In this document: in pieces, positions 1 to 7,597 of the stretch
How the letters are laid out: every line of letters begins with the position of its first letter
Numbering within the stretch: position 1 is the first letter of the stretch
Notes under the pieces: model-generated
The model's input: the letters and a program-made list of their open reading frames with translations, nothing else
Told to the model about the DNA's origin: nothing
The model's database searches: none
Program-made: the position numbers and the translations under genes
Assembly: GCF_019097845.1 (NCBI RefSeq)
Contig: NZ_JAHRGM010000046.1
Span: forward strand, 186,001 to 250,000
DNA from: Sphingobium sp. AS12
GTDB taxonomy: Bacteria; Pseudomonadota; Alphaproteobacteria; Sphingomonadales; Sphingomonadaceae
Length of the DNA: 64,000 nucleotides
Direction of reading: 5' to 3'

Positions 1-2
1 CG

Positions 3-110
3 ATGGGCGGACCGAAAGGCTTCCTCGCCGGCCGCTTCCGGTTCTTGCGGAGCAGCGTCGCGCGCGGGAAGCTCGATAACTTCATTCGCGAGCATCCCGA
101 CTATTGGTAG
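3..110 (+). CDS. C-terminal fragment of an unrecognised protein
   Basis: An open frame enters from the window edge and stops with TAG at 108-110. It encodes about 35 visible residues, rich in Arg and Phe and ending HPDYW. The ATG at position 3 may be internal, so this may be only the tail of a longer gene. I do not recognise the family. The next frame (DUF5615-like) begins just downstream on the same strand. Confidence 0.35.
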   Translation: MGGPKGFLAGRFRFLRSSVARGKLDNFIREHPDYW

Positions 111-142
111 GCAAATGTGATCCGGAGCGTTACGGTCCGAAG

Positions 143-532
143 ATGACGCTCAACTTGATGGCGCTCAGCTCGTGTCATAGCCAATGTTCCGGTTATGTCT
201 ATCAAATCGTTGTTCAGCGAACAAACCTTGAGGTGATGCCTGATATGGGCCGGCTGGGCGAGCCGGATCATGTCGTCCTGGCGCGCTGTCTCTCGGAAAA
301 CCGGATCATCGTGACGGAGAATGCGGTGGATTTCCGCAAGCTGGTCGCGCGCGAGGAAATTCACCCCGGCCTGATCCTCCTTCCCAGCGTAGGCCGCAAC
401 TTGTCGCTTCGGCTACTGACGGATGCCATCGCGCATCTGGCCGCGCTCGGCACACCATCCGATGTGCTGGTCAATCATGTGCTCGAAGTGAGCGACGCAG
501 GCACATTCACGCTCTTGCCGTTGCCGGAATAG
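143..532 (+). pseudogene. DUF5615 (PIN-like) toxin remnant, N-terminus lost
   Basis: The C-terminal two thirds match the DUF5615/Mut7-C PIN-like family of predicted toxin nucleases: a segment around MGRLGEPDHVVLARCLSENR, then IIVTENAVDFRKL and HPGLILLPSVGRN, with the Asp/Glu positions expected of a PIN-like core. Family members normally begin with a short strand carrying a catalytic Asp (such as LLVDENL). Nothing like this appears upstream in any of the three frames; the first 30 residues (many Ser, Cys, Gln) do not look like the family. The start at ATG 143 is arbitrary, since the frame is open from TTG 104. I read this as a truncated and probably inactive toxin gene. No partner antitoxin (usually DUF433) is recognisable. 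Confidence 0.5.
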
Positions 533-592
533 CGACTGCGCGCCAAAGCGCACGAAATTGCGCTGTTTGCAACGATGTTGGCGCACGTCAGC

Positions 593-735
593 ACTGTCGG
601 ACCATCCGCCTGAAGACGGTGCTGCAACGCACCGGTCTTTCCCGCTCCACCCTCTACCGCAAGATCGCGGACGGGACATTCCCCGGCAACTGCCGATCAG
701 CATCAATGGCCGGGCCACCCGGATCATGCTGCGAC
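593..735 (+). pseudogene. AlpA-family helix-turn-helix regulator, frameshifted
   Basis: One frame encodes TIRLKTVLQRTGLSRSTLYR and continues to KIADGTFP, the characteristic AlpA helix-turn-helix. The expected continuation (RQLPISINGR) lies in a different frame. The break is at the C-run 681-684, which has four Cs where five would keep frame. The usual GWRESE-like tail is absent after that, so the C-terminus has diverged too. There is no convincing start codon upstream of the helix-turn-helix. AlpA proteins are small activators of excision or integration genes in prophages and integrative elements. This copy is probably the residue of such an element; no integrase is visible nearby. Confidence 0.6.
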
Positions 736-842
736 TTACGCTTGAACCGGTCGGCGCTTCGCCGTCGCCGGGATTCGGTCAGCGCGACATCACCGACATG
801 GTCGCCAATGATCGCCAGTTAGGCTCGCTTCAGGCTAGTTGA

Positions 843-1482
843 ACGGGCGGCGTGAATGTGCTTCCGTGGAAGCGCTTCGATAATTTTACGGAAGTACGGA
901 TTTCATGTCTACGCCGACCCCACGGCAATGGCTGACAGATTCGTCGTGGGATCGACCGGCGGCCCGACCACCTTGCGCTCGGAGGTCTTCCTCGAAACTA
1001 CCTGTTTCTACGCCAGATTCGTTTCGGATGTACCTCTTAACATGGAACGCGTGGAACTGTTGATGCGGCTCTAGTTTTGCGCCTTCAGCCCGATAGCTCC
1101 CTGGGGCCCCGGCTTGCGCCGGGACCCAGCTACTTTCGTCGGTTGGCGGAACGTCAGCTTGGCGGAAGGCGAGCCACTGCCGGCGGAAACGGCGAGTCAG
1201 GTCGAGAGGAATCAGCACCTCTGGTCGGCCGGGAGCATCGCCCACCCAAAATTGTATAATCCTGGCAAAAAATTCCTGACAAGTTCCAACTCCCGTTGGC
1301 AGAATCTATGATTCTGTTAATATAGAACTATGGATTCGTAATCGCGATATTTCGAACTCGCGAGCGGAGTAGTAGTAGTTCGCTTTAATATTGCTCAGTA
1401 CAAACAGTTTCTCAACGTGCGGAACAACACCCACGCGAGAGGCCGACTACACGCGCCGCGTGGGTTCAGACCGGCACGAGTG
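843..1482. other. Gene-poor stretch upstream of arsM
   Basis: I see no convincing gene. Short open frames here lack family motifs and ribosome-binding sites. The stretch contains the REP-like hairpin at 1101-1129 and becomes AT-rich from about 1245 towards arsM, consistent with promoter and leader sequence. Confidence 0.5.
1101..1129. repeat. REP-like palindrome
   Basis: The sequence CTGGGGCCCCGGC, a TTGC loop, then GCCGGGACCCAG forms a GC-rich hairpin with one unpaired base. Hairpins of this form (CCCGGC-TTGC-GCCGGG flanked by CTGGG/CCCAG) are, as I recall, common between genes in sphingomonad chromosomes. I see only this copy in the window, so its repetitive nature rests on memory, not on the window. 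Confidence 0.45.
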
Positions 1483-1516
1483 TTCACAAGTTTATACAAT
1501 ATATACATATAAAACT
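1483..1516 (+). promoter_or_regulatory. Candidate arsM promoter and ArsR operator
   Basis: AT-rich block ending 25 bp before the arsM start. It contains a -35-like TTCACA (1483-1488) and an imperfect palindrome GTTTATA (1490-1496) / TATAAAAC (1508-1515) around an AT-only centre. ArsR-family repressors bind short AT-rich palindromes overlapping promoters, and an ArsR gene lies 2.3 kb downstream. The assignment is inferred from position and symmetry. Confidence 0.35.
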
Positions 1517-1540
1517 ACCTTTTCGCAAAGGATGGTCCAC

Positions 1541-2596
1541 ATGAACATTGAGAATAGCCGGAGATATTATGGCGAAACCCTAACCGGGTCAGCCGATCTC
1601 AAGACGAACGCCTGCACTACGGCCGACATGCCCTCAAAGCGCGTCCGTGCCGCGCTGGCCAATGTCCATCCCGATGTGAAAGCCCGCTATTATGGCTGTG
1701 GCCTCGTAGCGCCGGAAGCGATTGAGGGCGCGCGCATCCTCGATCTCGGATCGGGCTCGGGGCAGGACGCCTATCTCCTCGCACAGTTTGTCGGCGAGAA
1801 CGGGGAAGTTGTCGGGGTCGACGCCACGCCAGCACAACTGGAGGTGGCCAACGCGCATCTGGACTGGCACCGCGAGCGCTTCGGCTATGCGACAAGTAAC
1901 GTCAGCTTCATCGAAGGCGACATCGAGCAGCTCGAGGCGCTGGGCCTATCGGACGGCTCATTCGACATCATCGTGTCGAACTGCGTCATCAATCTTGTCG
2001 CCGACAAGGCCGCGGTGTTCCGCGCCGCGCATAGCCTCCTCAAACCCGGAGGCGAACTCTATTTCTCCGATATCTACGCCGACCGCCGCGTTCCCGAGCA
2101 TCTGCTGGCGGACCCGGTATTGCACGGCGAATGCTTGTCCGGCGCGCTCTATTGGGGCGACTTCCTCGCTGCCGCGAAGCAGGCCGGTTTTATCGACCCG
2201 CGCCTATGCACCGACCGTCCGCTTACGATCGGCGACGATGCTATCGCGGCGATGCTGGACGGCATCAGTTTCTTCTCGGCGACCTATCGCCTGTTCAAGC
2301 TCGACGGCCTCGATCCCGAGTGCGAGGACTACGGCCAAGCCGTCGTCTATCGCGGCACCATTGCCGATCACCCGCGCATTTTCCCGCTCGATCGGCATCA
2401 CCAGATCGAGCGCGGGCGGATGTTCCCGATTTGCGGCAATAGCTGGAAGATGCTCGCCGAGACCCGCTTCGTCGGGCATTTCGACTTCATCGGCGATTTC
2501 TCCACCCATTTTGGCGTGTTCGCCGGCTGCGGTGGCGGCCTTCCGTTCGACGCAGCGTCGTCGGGAGATGGCGCGGCCCCTGCGCCGTGCTGTTGA
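1541..2596 (+). CDS. arsM: Arsenite S-adenosylmethionine methyltransferase ArsM
   Basis: Methylates As(III) using S-adenosylmethionine to form methylated arsenicals, a cytoplasmic detoxification route. The 351-residue protein has the class I SAM-binding motif DLGSGSGQD (residues 68-76). Cysteines at 25, 53, 148 and 198 have the spacing of the four arsenic-binding cysteines of the algal enzyme CmArsM (44, 72, 174, 224), so the three-coordinate As(III) site looks complete. The C-terminal region has the family's FPICGNSWKMLAETRF and HFGVFAGC segments and ends in a Cys pair. ATG 1541 is chosen because AAAGGA sits about 9 bases upstream; the frame is open further upstream without family similarity. 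A FecR-like gene and an ArsR repressor follow on the same strand, so arsenic-responsive control is likely. Confidence 0.95.
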   Translation: MNIENSRRYYGETLTGSADLKTNACTTADMPSKRVRAALANVHPDVKARYYGCGLVAPEAIEGARILDLGSGSGQDAYLLAQFVGENGEVVGVDATPAQLEVANAHLDWHRERFGYATSNVSFIEGDIEQLEALGLSDGSFDIIVSNCVINLVADKAAVFRAAHSLLKPGGELYFSDIYADRRVPEHLLADPVLHGECLSGALYWGDFLAAAKQAGFIDPRLCTDRPLTIGDDAIAAMLDGISFFSATYRLFKLDGLDPECEDYGQAVVYRGTIADHPRIFPLDRHHQIERGRMFPICGNSWKMLAETRFVGHFDFIGDFSTHFGVFAGCGGGLPFDAASSGDGAAPAPCC

Positions 2597-2723
2597 TCCA
2601 ACGGAAGCGCAACATGAACAGGCTCGCGGGAGCTTCGTCTTCCGCCGTGTGAAGTCGCGGCAGGGCAGAGCTTCGTGAAGTGGACGTAACCCGCCTCGCT
2701 TGTGCAAGCCCATTAATTCTATT

Positions 2724-2735
2724 ATTCACGATATA
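2724..2735 (+). promoter_or_regulatory. ATTCACGATATA motif upstream of the FecR-like gene
   Basis: The 10-mer TCACGATATA here recurs exactly at 3789-3798, over the arsR start. A related TCGCGATAT lies at about 1342-1350, upstream of arsM. Placement before the genes of an arsenic cluster suggests a shared regulator site, possibly ArsR, but each copy is only a half-palindrome. Confidence 0.3.
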
Positions 2736-2767
2736 GCGATTCTAAACTCCGGATAGGGAGTTGGCAG

Positions 2768-2803
2768 ATGCGCACTCCGAGCAACCGTGCAGGCCGTCCG
2801 TGA
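2768..2803 (+). CDS. Possible 11-codon leader peptide overlapping the FecR-like start
   Basis: The strong ribosome-binding sequence GGATAGGGAG (2751-2760) is correctly spaced for ATG 2768, which opens an 11-codon frame (MRTPSNRAGRP). Its TGA (2801-2803) overlaps GTG 2800, an in-frame start of the FecR-like gene, as GTGA. The alternative FecR start, TTG 2761, directly abuts the ribosome-binding sequence and is poorly placed. Translational coupling from this mini-ORF is a reasonable reading, but nothing shows the peptide is made. Confidence 0.3.
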   Translation: MRTPSNRAGRP

Positions 2804-3744
2804 CTCAACCTGCCTCCGATCGCGAGCTGTCCGCCGTGGTGCTGGAGGCGTTGAACAGGCTCATGCATCTGATGTCAGGCACGGCCACCGAAGTGGACGC
2901 TGAGGCTCTGCGGCAATGGCGCGCGGCGAATCCGGCACATGAGGCTGCGTTCCGCCAGGCGGTCCGCCTCCGCCGTCTCATCCGGCAGACAGAGTTCCCG
3001 CCCGACGAAGCGCCCGCGGTTGCGCGATCCAGGCCAGCCCTGCTCAACAGACGCATGATCCTGTCGGGTGGTATCGCAGCGTCCCTTGCCACGTGGTTCG
3101 GCGTTCACCCACCACTCGGCCTCTGGCCCTCGCTCGCCGAGGTGACGGCCGAACATCGTACCCAGGCCGGCCAACGTGCGCGGCTGGCGCCGGCACCAGG
3201 GCTCGCCGTCGAACTGAATGGACGCTCGGCCTTGTCCTTTGCAGACGAGGGGCGTGCCATGACCCTCATTGCTGGCCAAGCGTTCGTCAGCGTGGCGGGA
3301 CGGCCATTGGCGCCAATTACAATTTCGGCGGGGCCAGAGAAGGTCATTGTCGATGCCGGCAGCCTCGATGTCCGCACCAGCACGCGAGAAACTTGTATTA
3401 CGTGCGTCACCGGCTCGGTACGGCGTGGTGTGGAGTTGCTGAGGGCCGGTCGGCAATTGATCTCGACACCCAACGGCAGCCGAATCCTCATAGCTGATCT
3501 CGAGCTTGCGACCGCCTGGCGCGAGGGCATGCTGATCTTCCGCGACACGCCCTTGGCCGAAGTGATCGAGGCGGTGAACCGCCACTATGACGGCCGGATC
3601 ATACTGGCCGACGACGCTCTCGGCGATCGACGCCTGACCGGACTGTTCTTCACTGACCAGATAGGCACTATCGTCAATCAGCTTGAGCTGGTCTTGGGCA
3701 AGCGTGCGATCCATCTGCCGGGTGGAATAGCACTGCTGGGATGA
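2800..3744 (+). CDS. FecR-family membrane regulator, orphan
   Basis: FecR proteins span the inner membrane, sense a signal through the periplasmic domain and control an ECF sigma factor. This one has the DUF4880-like N-terminal helix pair (LMSGTATEVDAEALRQWR, then NPAHEAAFRQA), a membrane segment after LLNRRMIL, a central beta-rich FecR domain, and a C-terminal part (AWREGMLIFRDTPLAEVIEA) like the secretin/TonB short N-terminal domain. No FecI-type sigma factor or TonB-dependent receptor lies beside it, which is unusual. It sits between arsM (204 bases upstream) and arsR (54 bases downstream), all on one strand. The start is uncertain: GTG 2800 is preferred because of the overlapping mini-ORF, TTG 2761 being the alternative. 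The family is clear, the signal and target are unknown. Confidence 0.8.
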   Translation: MTQPASDRELSAVVLEALNRLMHLMSGTATEVDAEALRQWRAANPAHEAAFRQAVRLRRLIRQTEFPPDEAPAVARSRPALLNRRMILSGGIAASLATWFGVHPPLGLWPSLAEVTAEHRTQAGQRARLAPAPGLAVELNGRSALSFADEGRAMTLIAGQAFVSVAGRPLAPITISAGPEKVIVDAGSLDVRTSTRETCITCVTGSVRRGVELLRAGRQLISTPNGSRILIADLELATAWREGMLIFRDTPLAEVIEAVNRHYDGRIILADDALGDRRLTGLFFTDQIGTIVNQLELVLGKRAIHLPGGIALLG

Positions 3745-3788
3745 GCACGGCGATTGGTTCTGTTGCGGCGCGTTCTCATTTCGTCTAC

Positions 3789-3798
3789 TCACGATATA
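3789..3798 (+). promoter_or_regulatory. Second TCACGATATA motif, at the arsR start
   Basis: An exact repeat of the 10-mer found upstream of the FecR-like gene. It touches the ATG of arsR, where a bound repressor would block its own synthesis. Autoregulation is typical of ArsR repressors; this site is inferred from repetition and position. Confidence 0.3.
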
Positions 3799-4130
3799 TG
3801 GAGGACAACACAGCTATAATGGCGCTGAGCGCCTTGGCTCAGCGGACCCGGCTCGACACCTTTCGGCTGCTCGTGCGCCATGAACCCGACGGTCTTGCTG
3901 CCGGTGAGATCGCGCGGCATCTCGGGGTGCCGCAGAACACCATGTCGCAGCACTTCACCGTCCTCCAGCATGCCGGCATCGTTCGGTCTGAGCGGCGCAG
4001 CCGCTCGATCGTCTATCGCGCCAACATTGACGCGCTGCGTGACCTGATGCTCTTCCTCGCCCAGGATTGCTGTGCCGGGCGGGAGGAACTGTGCGCCCCG
4101 CTGGTTGCCGAACTCGCGCCCTGCTGCTGA
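3798..4130 (+). CDS. arsR: ArsR/SmtB-family transcriptional repressor
   Basis: A 110-residue winged-helix repressor that probably releases DNA on binding arsenite. It starts with the family's MEDNTAIMALSALAQRTRL, followed by the recognition helix region AGEIARHLGVPQNTMSQHF and the wing (ERRSRSIVYRAN). Cysteine pairs near the C-terminus (DCCAGREELC and the terminal CC) are candidate As(III) ligands; metal sites vary in position in this family. The start is chosen by similarity to family N-termini. GGAGG lies just after this ATG and 14 bases before a second ATG at 3819, so the start could be the latter. It closes the arsM cluster. Confidence 0.88.
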   Translation: MEDNTAIMALSALAQRTRLDTFRLLVRHEPDGLAAGEIARHLGVPQNTMSQHFTVLQHAGIVRSERRSRSIVYRANIDALRDLMLFLAQDCCAGREELCAPLVAELAPCC

Positions 4131-4431
4131 CGCATCGAGTCATGTCTCCGCTACCGGCGTGCCTTCCTCGCTCTGCTGGACGACGAACGCCTTCTGCGCG
4201 GTCCGTGAACTTCGACGCTTTCGTGCCATGACTCCTCGCCCAGCCAGGAAAATCTATGGCAGAAAACTCAACTTCCAAGCGGTCCAGTTTTCAGGTTGCA
4301 GAGCAAATGCGCAAGTCTCGCTCGATGGCCGGTCGCCGGGCTAGGAAGCACCCGCCCGACTCCTTCGCGGATGGCGGGGCACCTAGTGCGGTGCGAACAG
4401 ACGACAACTGGATGCCCGCCAAGCGCTTGCG
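4131..4431. other. Convergent intergenic region after arsR
   Basis: About 300 bases between arsR and the convergent Skp-like gene. Open frames here have no recognisable similarity or ribosome-binding site, and I see no clear terminator hairpin with a T-run. Confidence 0.45.
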
Positions 4432-5016
4432 TTATGGTTGCCGCTCCGGCAGTCGCTCGCGCTCGAAGGAGATGCTCTGGATCTTCGCGTCAAGGCCCAT
4501 CGCGACTTCTGCGGTCAGATCGTTCGTGAAATTGCCGCCAAGCGTCGCACTGCGATCCAGCAGCAAGCCACATTTCCTGCTGGTGCAGGCCTGCGAAATC
4601 ACCGGTTCCGTTGCGGTCGTAACCCGCTCCATCACCTTCGTGCGCGTCGCATCGATTTCGCGGCTGTTATGTGCGGCTTGACGCTGGAGGGCGGCCCAGC
4701 GCGTTGCGAGCGCCTCGCGCCGCCGTTTGGTCTCTTCGTTGGCCGGTTGGTCTTGCAGAGCTTTCGCCTCGGATTCCAGCGGCGCCCGCTGCTGATCAAT
4801 TTCTGCCTGCGCCGCGCGGGTCAACTCGCTCAGACGCGCGGTCGCGGCCTTGGCGACAGCGGCGTTCGCGAATAGCGCCTCGCGCGAGAGTAAACACACG
4901 CCCGGAATCGGCGGTCCGCCCAGTCCTTTCTGCGCGTCGGCCGATTGCGCCGCCGAGGGCACGGGGATGATTACGACGGCGAAGGCCGCCAGCATCGATG
5001 GGATTCGTGACATCAT
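4432..5016 (-). CDS. Skp/OmpH-like periplasmic protein
   Basis: A 194-residue secreted protein with a signal peptide (about residues 1-24, ending PSAAQ). A long charged helical stretch rich in Ala, Arg, Glu and Gln follows, predicted to be coiled coil, as in Skp/OmpH chaperones that hold unfolded outer-membrane proteins. The CTSRKCGLLLDRSA segment resembles the C-terminal strand of the family. ATG 5016 follows AAAGGA and overlaps the stop of the SapC-family gene (ATG at 5016-5014, TGA at 5015-5013), so the two are probably translated together. The Cys pair near the C-terminus (CTSRKC) is not typical of E. coli Skp. The fold assignment is good; the client proteins are unknown. Confidence 0.75.
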   Translation of the reverse strand: MMSRIPSMLAAFAVVIIPVPSAAQSADAQKGLGGPPIPGVCLLSREALFANAAVAKAATARLSELTRAAQAEIDQQRAPLESEAKALQDQPANEETKRRREALATRWAALQRQAAHNSREIDATRTKVMERVTTATEPVISQACTSRKCGLLLDRSATLGGNFTNDLTAEVAMGLDAKIQSISFERERLPERQP

Positions 5017-5822
5017 GAGTCCTTTTCTTGGGATTGAGGCTCTTTTGCCTGGGATTGAAAGTCGCCGCCGCCGGGCTGCGAGGGCGTCTCGTCGGATGTT
5101 GCCGAGAGGCGGGACAAAAGTTCGCGGAACCTGTCGAGCGAGGTGAGATGCAAAGTCACTAGCGCGAGCCAGCCGCGGGCATGCCACTCAGCCAGTGTCG
5201 GCGCGTCAAGCGTCGAGAAACGCTCGGGATCGACCACCTTGAATCCGTCGAGGCCGAGATTGCGGCCATTGGCCAGGATGACGTCTGCACGCCGTTCAAC
5301 CAGCAGGTCGCGGCCTTCGAGCGCCCGGACGAACGCGTGCGTCGTTTCAGCTTCGTTGCGAAAGGCTTCGCAAAAGCCGAGTGCTCGCTGGGTGATCGCT
5401 GCGGGCATGCCATTCTCGAACAGCGGCTCACCTTCTGTTTTCCCCAGACCCTCGCACTCGAAGTCGATACCGAGAATGAAACGGGCGCTGTCGTCGATCC
5501 GCAGGAAACCGAACGGATAACGACGCGCATAAGCGGGAACGTAGACGCCATGTGCCCAGCGACCGTTCTCCAGGAAGACATTGCGGCGATCGATCCCGAG
5601 AACTGCGAGCGGCGTCGCATCGCTCACGGCGAAAACGACGGGAAAATAGCGCGAGGCCTCCGCGAACTCGCTCACGACGATCGGAATCGAAGGCGATTCA
5701 GCGGCGAAGGAAAAGTCATATTCCTTGAGCCGCAGGGCGGAATGAAGGCTGGCATCAAGCGGTCGCAACGACCTGTAGAACAGCGGCTGGGCCGGCGGGG
5801 CGCTCGCTTCAGTCTCGGGCAT
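5013..5822 (-). CDS. SapC family protein
   Basis: A 269-residue protein with the hallmarks of the SapC family (PF07277): RYFPVVFAVSDATPLAVLGI near residues 58-77, NVFLENGRWAHGVYVPAYAR around 81-100, then RYPFGFLRI. The name comes from a Campylobacter S-layer gene cluster; the biochemical role is not established. ATG 5822 is chosen over GTG 5846 because GAGAGAA lies a few bases upstream. The gene overlaps the downstream Skp-like gene, forming a two-gene operon. The next gene upstream is the divergent capsule block. Confidence 0.88.
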   Translation of the reverse strand: MPETEASAPPAQPLFYRSLRPLDASLHSALRLKEYDFSFAAESPSIPIVVSEFAEASRYFPVVFAVSDATPLAVLGIDRRNVFLENGRWAHGVYVPAYARRYPFGFLRIDDSARFILGIDFECEGLGKTEGEPLFENGMPAAITQRALGFCEAFRNEAETTHAFVRALEGRDLLVERRADVILANGRNLGLDGFKVVDPERFSTLDAPTLAEWHARGWLALVTLHLTSLDRFRELLSRLSATSDETPSQPGGGDFQSQAKEPQSQEKDS

Positions 5823-6028
5823 GAATGTTCTCTCGATTCGCTCCACGGCGGCGGCGCAGGTTCACCGCTTCCCGACGTTGTTCCTAGCGGCGCGCTTGAG
5901 TGCGGGTGACTGTGGCTTTCCGCAGGCAAATCGGCCGCCGTTATGCGCCATAGTCCCGCCAACGCGCGCCGCGGCGCGGTTCATGCAAGGGGGGCCGAGC
6001 AATCCTGGACGATAGGAGCATCACGGTT

Positions 6029-7597
6029 TTGGAGGTACAGCCGGGCAAGAATCCGCTCGCGCTCCTGCGTATGCCCCCATTTCCCGCCGCACGACCACGT
6101 GCGCGTCCAACGTTGCGCAAGCATGGCAGCAGGACCGGGCCTGGACTGTACCGCGACGAAATCGGCGCTGTCGCGGCGCAGCTTGCCGAAGCCCGGGTTG
6201 GAGGCAGCTTCTGGAAGTCAGCCTGCGTTGGTGAGCAACGCTCGCCTAACCTCCTCGGCGTTCGTGGTGGGGGATCGGCAAGACACGATCCATGGCCGCG
6301 GATCGAAACGGATGCCCCGATCATCGCGCACATCAACGACGAGATCGCGTTACTCGCGGCGGCAGCCGGACGCCCTGTTCTCCAGCCTGACGATCGGCGC
6401 CCATATTCACACGAAGCACTGCTGCGTACGCTTTACGATCGCCTTGCGGGATTCGACTATTTCGATCCCTGGAATGGACAGCGCATCACTGTCTCGCGGT
6501 GGATCGAAATTCTTGGCGAGTGGCGCCGCATCATCGACCGGAACCGTGAGATCGCGGTCGTCTGCGGCATAGCTGGATGGAAACGTCCGGTTCTCGGCAA
6601 GTTCCTCTGGGCGGACGAAACGGCGAGATTTTCCAAGCAGCCGCCCAAAGTCCGGCCTCCCGCCGAGAAAGCCGTGGCCGTGTGGCCGTCGCGCGTGAAA
6701 TGCGCCGCGCGCGAGCAGGCGCGCGCATCCACCGGACGCCTCATACAGATCGAAGACGGCTTCATCCGTTCGGCCGGGCTCGGCGCACGCCTCACGCCTC
6801 CACTTTCCATCGTCGTCGACCACACCGGCATCTACTATGATCCGCGCACGCCGAGCGATCTCGAGCGGATCCTTGCCGATGCGGAGCTTGCACCGGAACT
6901 CTGCGCGCGCGCTGCAAAACTTATCGATTTCGTCACCAGGCACGGCATCACCAAATATGCGGCCGCCAGTTCGACCGGCGTCCGCCTGCCCGCGGCTGGC
7001 CGAAAAATACTCGTCGCCGGTCAGGTCGCCGACGATCGCAGCGTGCGTCTTGGCTGCGCCACCGTGACAGGCCCGCTCGACCTGTTGCGCCGTGTACGCG
7101 AAGCCGAACCCGACGCCTTCATCGTCTTCAAACCCCATCCCGACGTGGTTGCCGGACTGCGGAAGGGCCATCTCCCCGCCACCGAAGCCGAACGCTATGC
7201 GGACCTGACCCTGCCGCACGCGCCGATCGACGCTTTGCTCGCAGAGGTTGACGCCGTTCATGTGCTGTCATCGCTGACCGGCTTCGAGGCCCTGCTACGC
7301 GGTCGCGAGGTCATCACCCACGGCCATCCCTTCTATGCCGGCTGGGGGCTTACACGCGATCTCGCGCCGCCGATCGGTCGGCGAGGACGCGCGCTGACGC
7401 TCGAGCAGCTCGTGGCAGCGACACTGATCCTTTATCCTCGATATCTCGACCCAGTCACCCGCCTGCCCTGTCCTCCCGAGATTCTCGCGCACCGGCTTTC
7501 CACCGACTCCATGCCGAAGCCTGGCCTTCTCCAGAAACTGCGAACGCTCCAGGGCTATGTCCACAACGCGCGGCGGGCATCGGTGAAGCGGCAATGA
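6029..7597 (+). CDS. kpsC: KpsC-like capsule beta-Kdo transferase, single domain
   Basis: KpsC adds beta-Kdo residues of the poly-Kdo linker joining group 2 capsules to lipid. Typical KpsC is about 670 residues with two similar catalytic domains. This 522-residue frame has only the second: EDGFIRSAGLG (242-252), PPLSIVVDHTGIYYDPRTPS, FIVFKPHPDV, then SSLTGFEALLRG and HPFYAGWGLT. Residues about 130-200 (FDYFDPWNGQRI to AGWKRPVLGKFL) match the inter-domain linker of E. coli KpsC, so the N-terminal domain looks deleted rather than never present. The first 100 residues resemble nothing I know and may not be translated. TTG 6029 follows AGGAG by about ten bases, but the true start is unsettled. 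The stop overlaps the kpsS ATG. Confidence 0.8.
   Translation: MEVQPGKNPLALLRMPPFPAARPRARPTLRKHGSRTGPGLYRDEIGAVAAQLAEARVGGSFWKSACVGEQRSPNLLGVRGGGSARHDPWPRIETDAPIIAHINDEIALLAAAAGRPVLQPDDRRPYSHEALLRTLYDRLAGFDYFDPWNGQRITVSRWIEILGEWRRIIDRNREIAVVCGIAGWKRPVLGKFLWADETARFSKQPPKVRPPAEKAVAVWPSRVKCAAREQARASTGRLIQIEDGFIRSAGLGARLTPPLSIVVDHTGIYYDPRTPSDLERILADAELAPELCARAAKLIDFVTRHGITKYAAASSTGVRLPAAGRKILVAGQVADDRSVRLGCATVTGPLDLLRRVREAEPDAFIVFKPHPDVVAGLRKGHLPATEAERYADLTLPHAPIDALLAEVDAVHVLSSLTGFEALLRGREVITHGHPFYAGWGLTRDLAPPIGRRGRALTLEQLVAATLILYPRYLDPVTRLPCPPEILAHRLSTDSMPKPGLLQKLRTLQGYVHNARRASVKRQ

Noticed and set aside
1391-1540. Extended N-terminus of ArsM from 1391
   Set aside because: The extra 50 residues cover the AT-rich promoter-like block and lack similarity to ArsM; the ribosome-binding site supports 1541.
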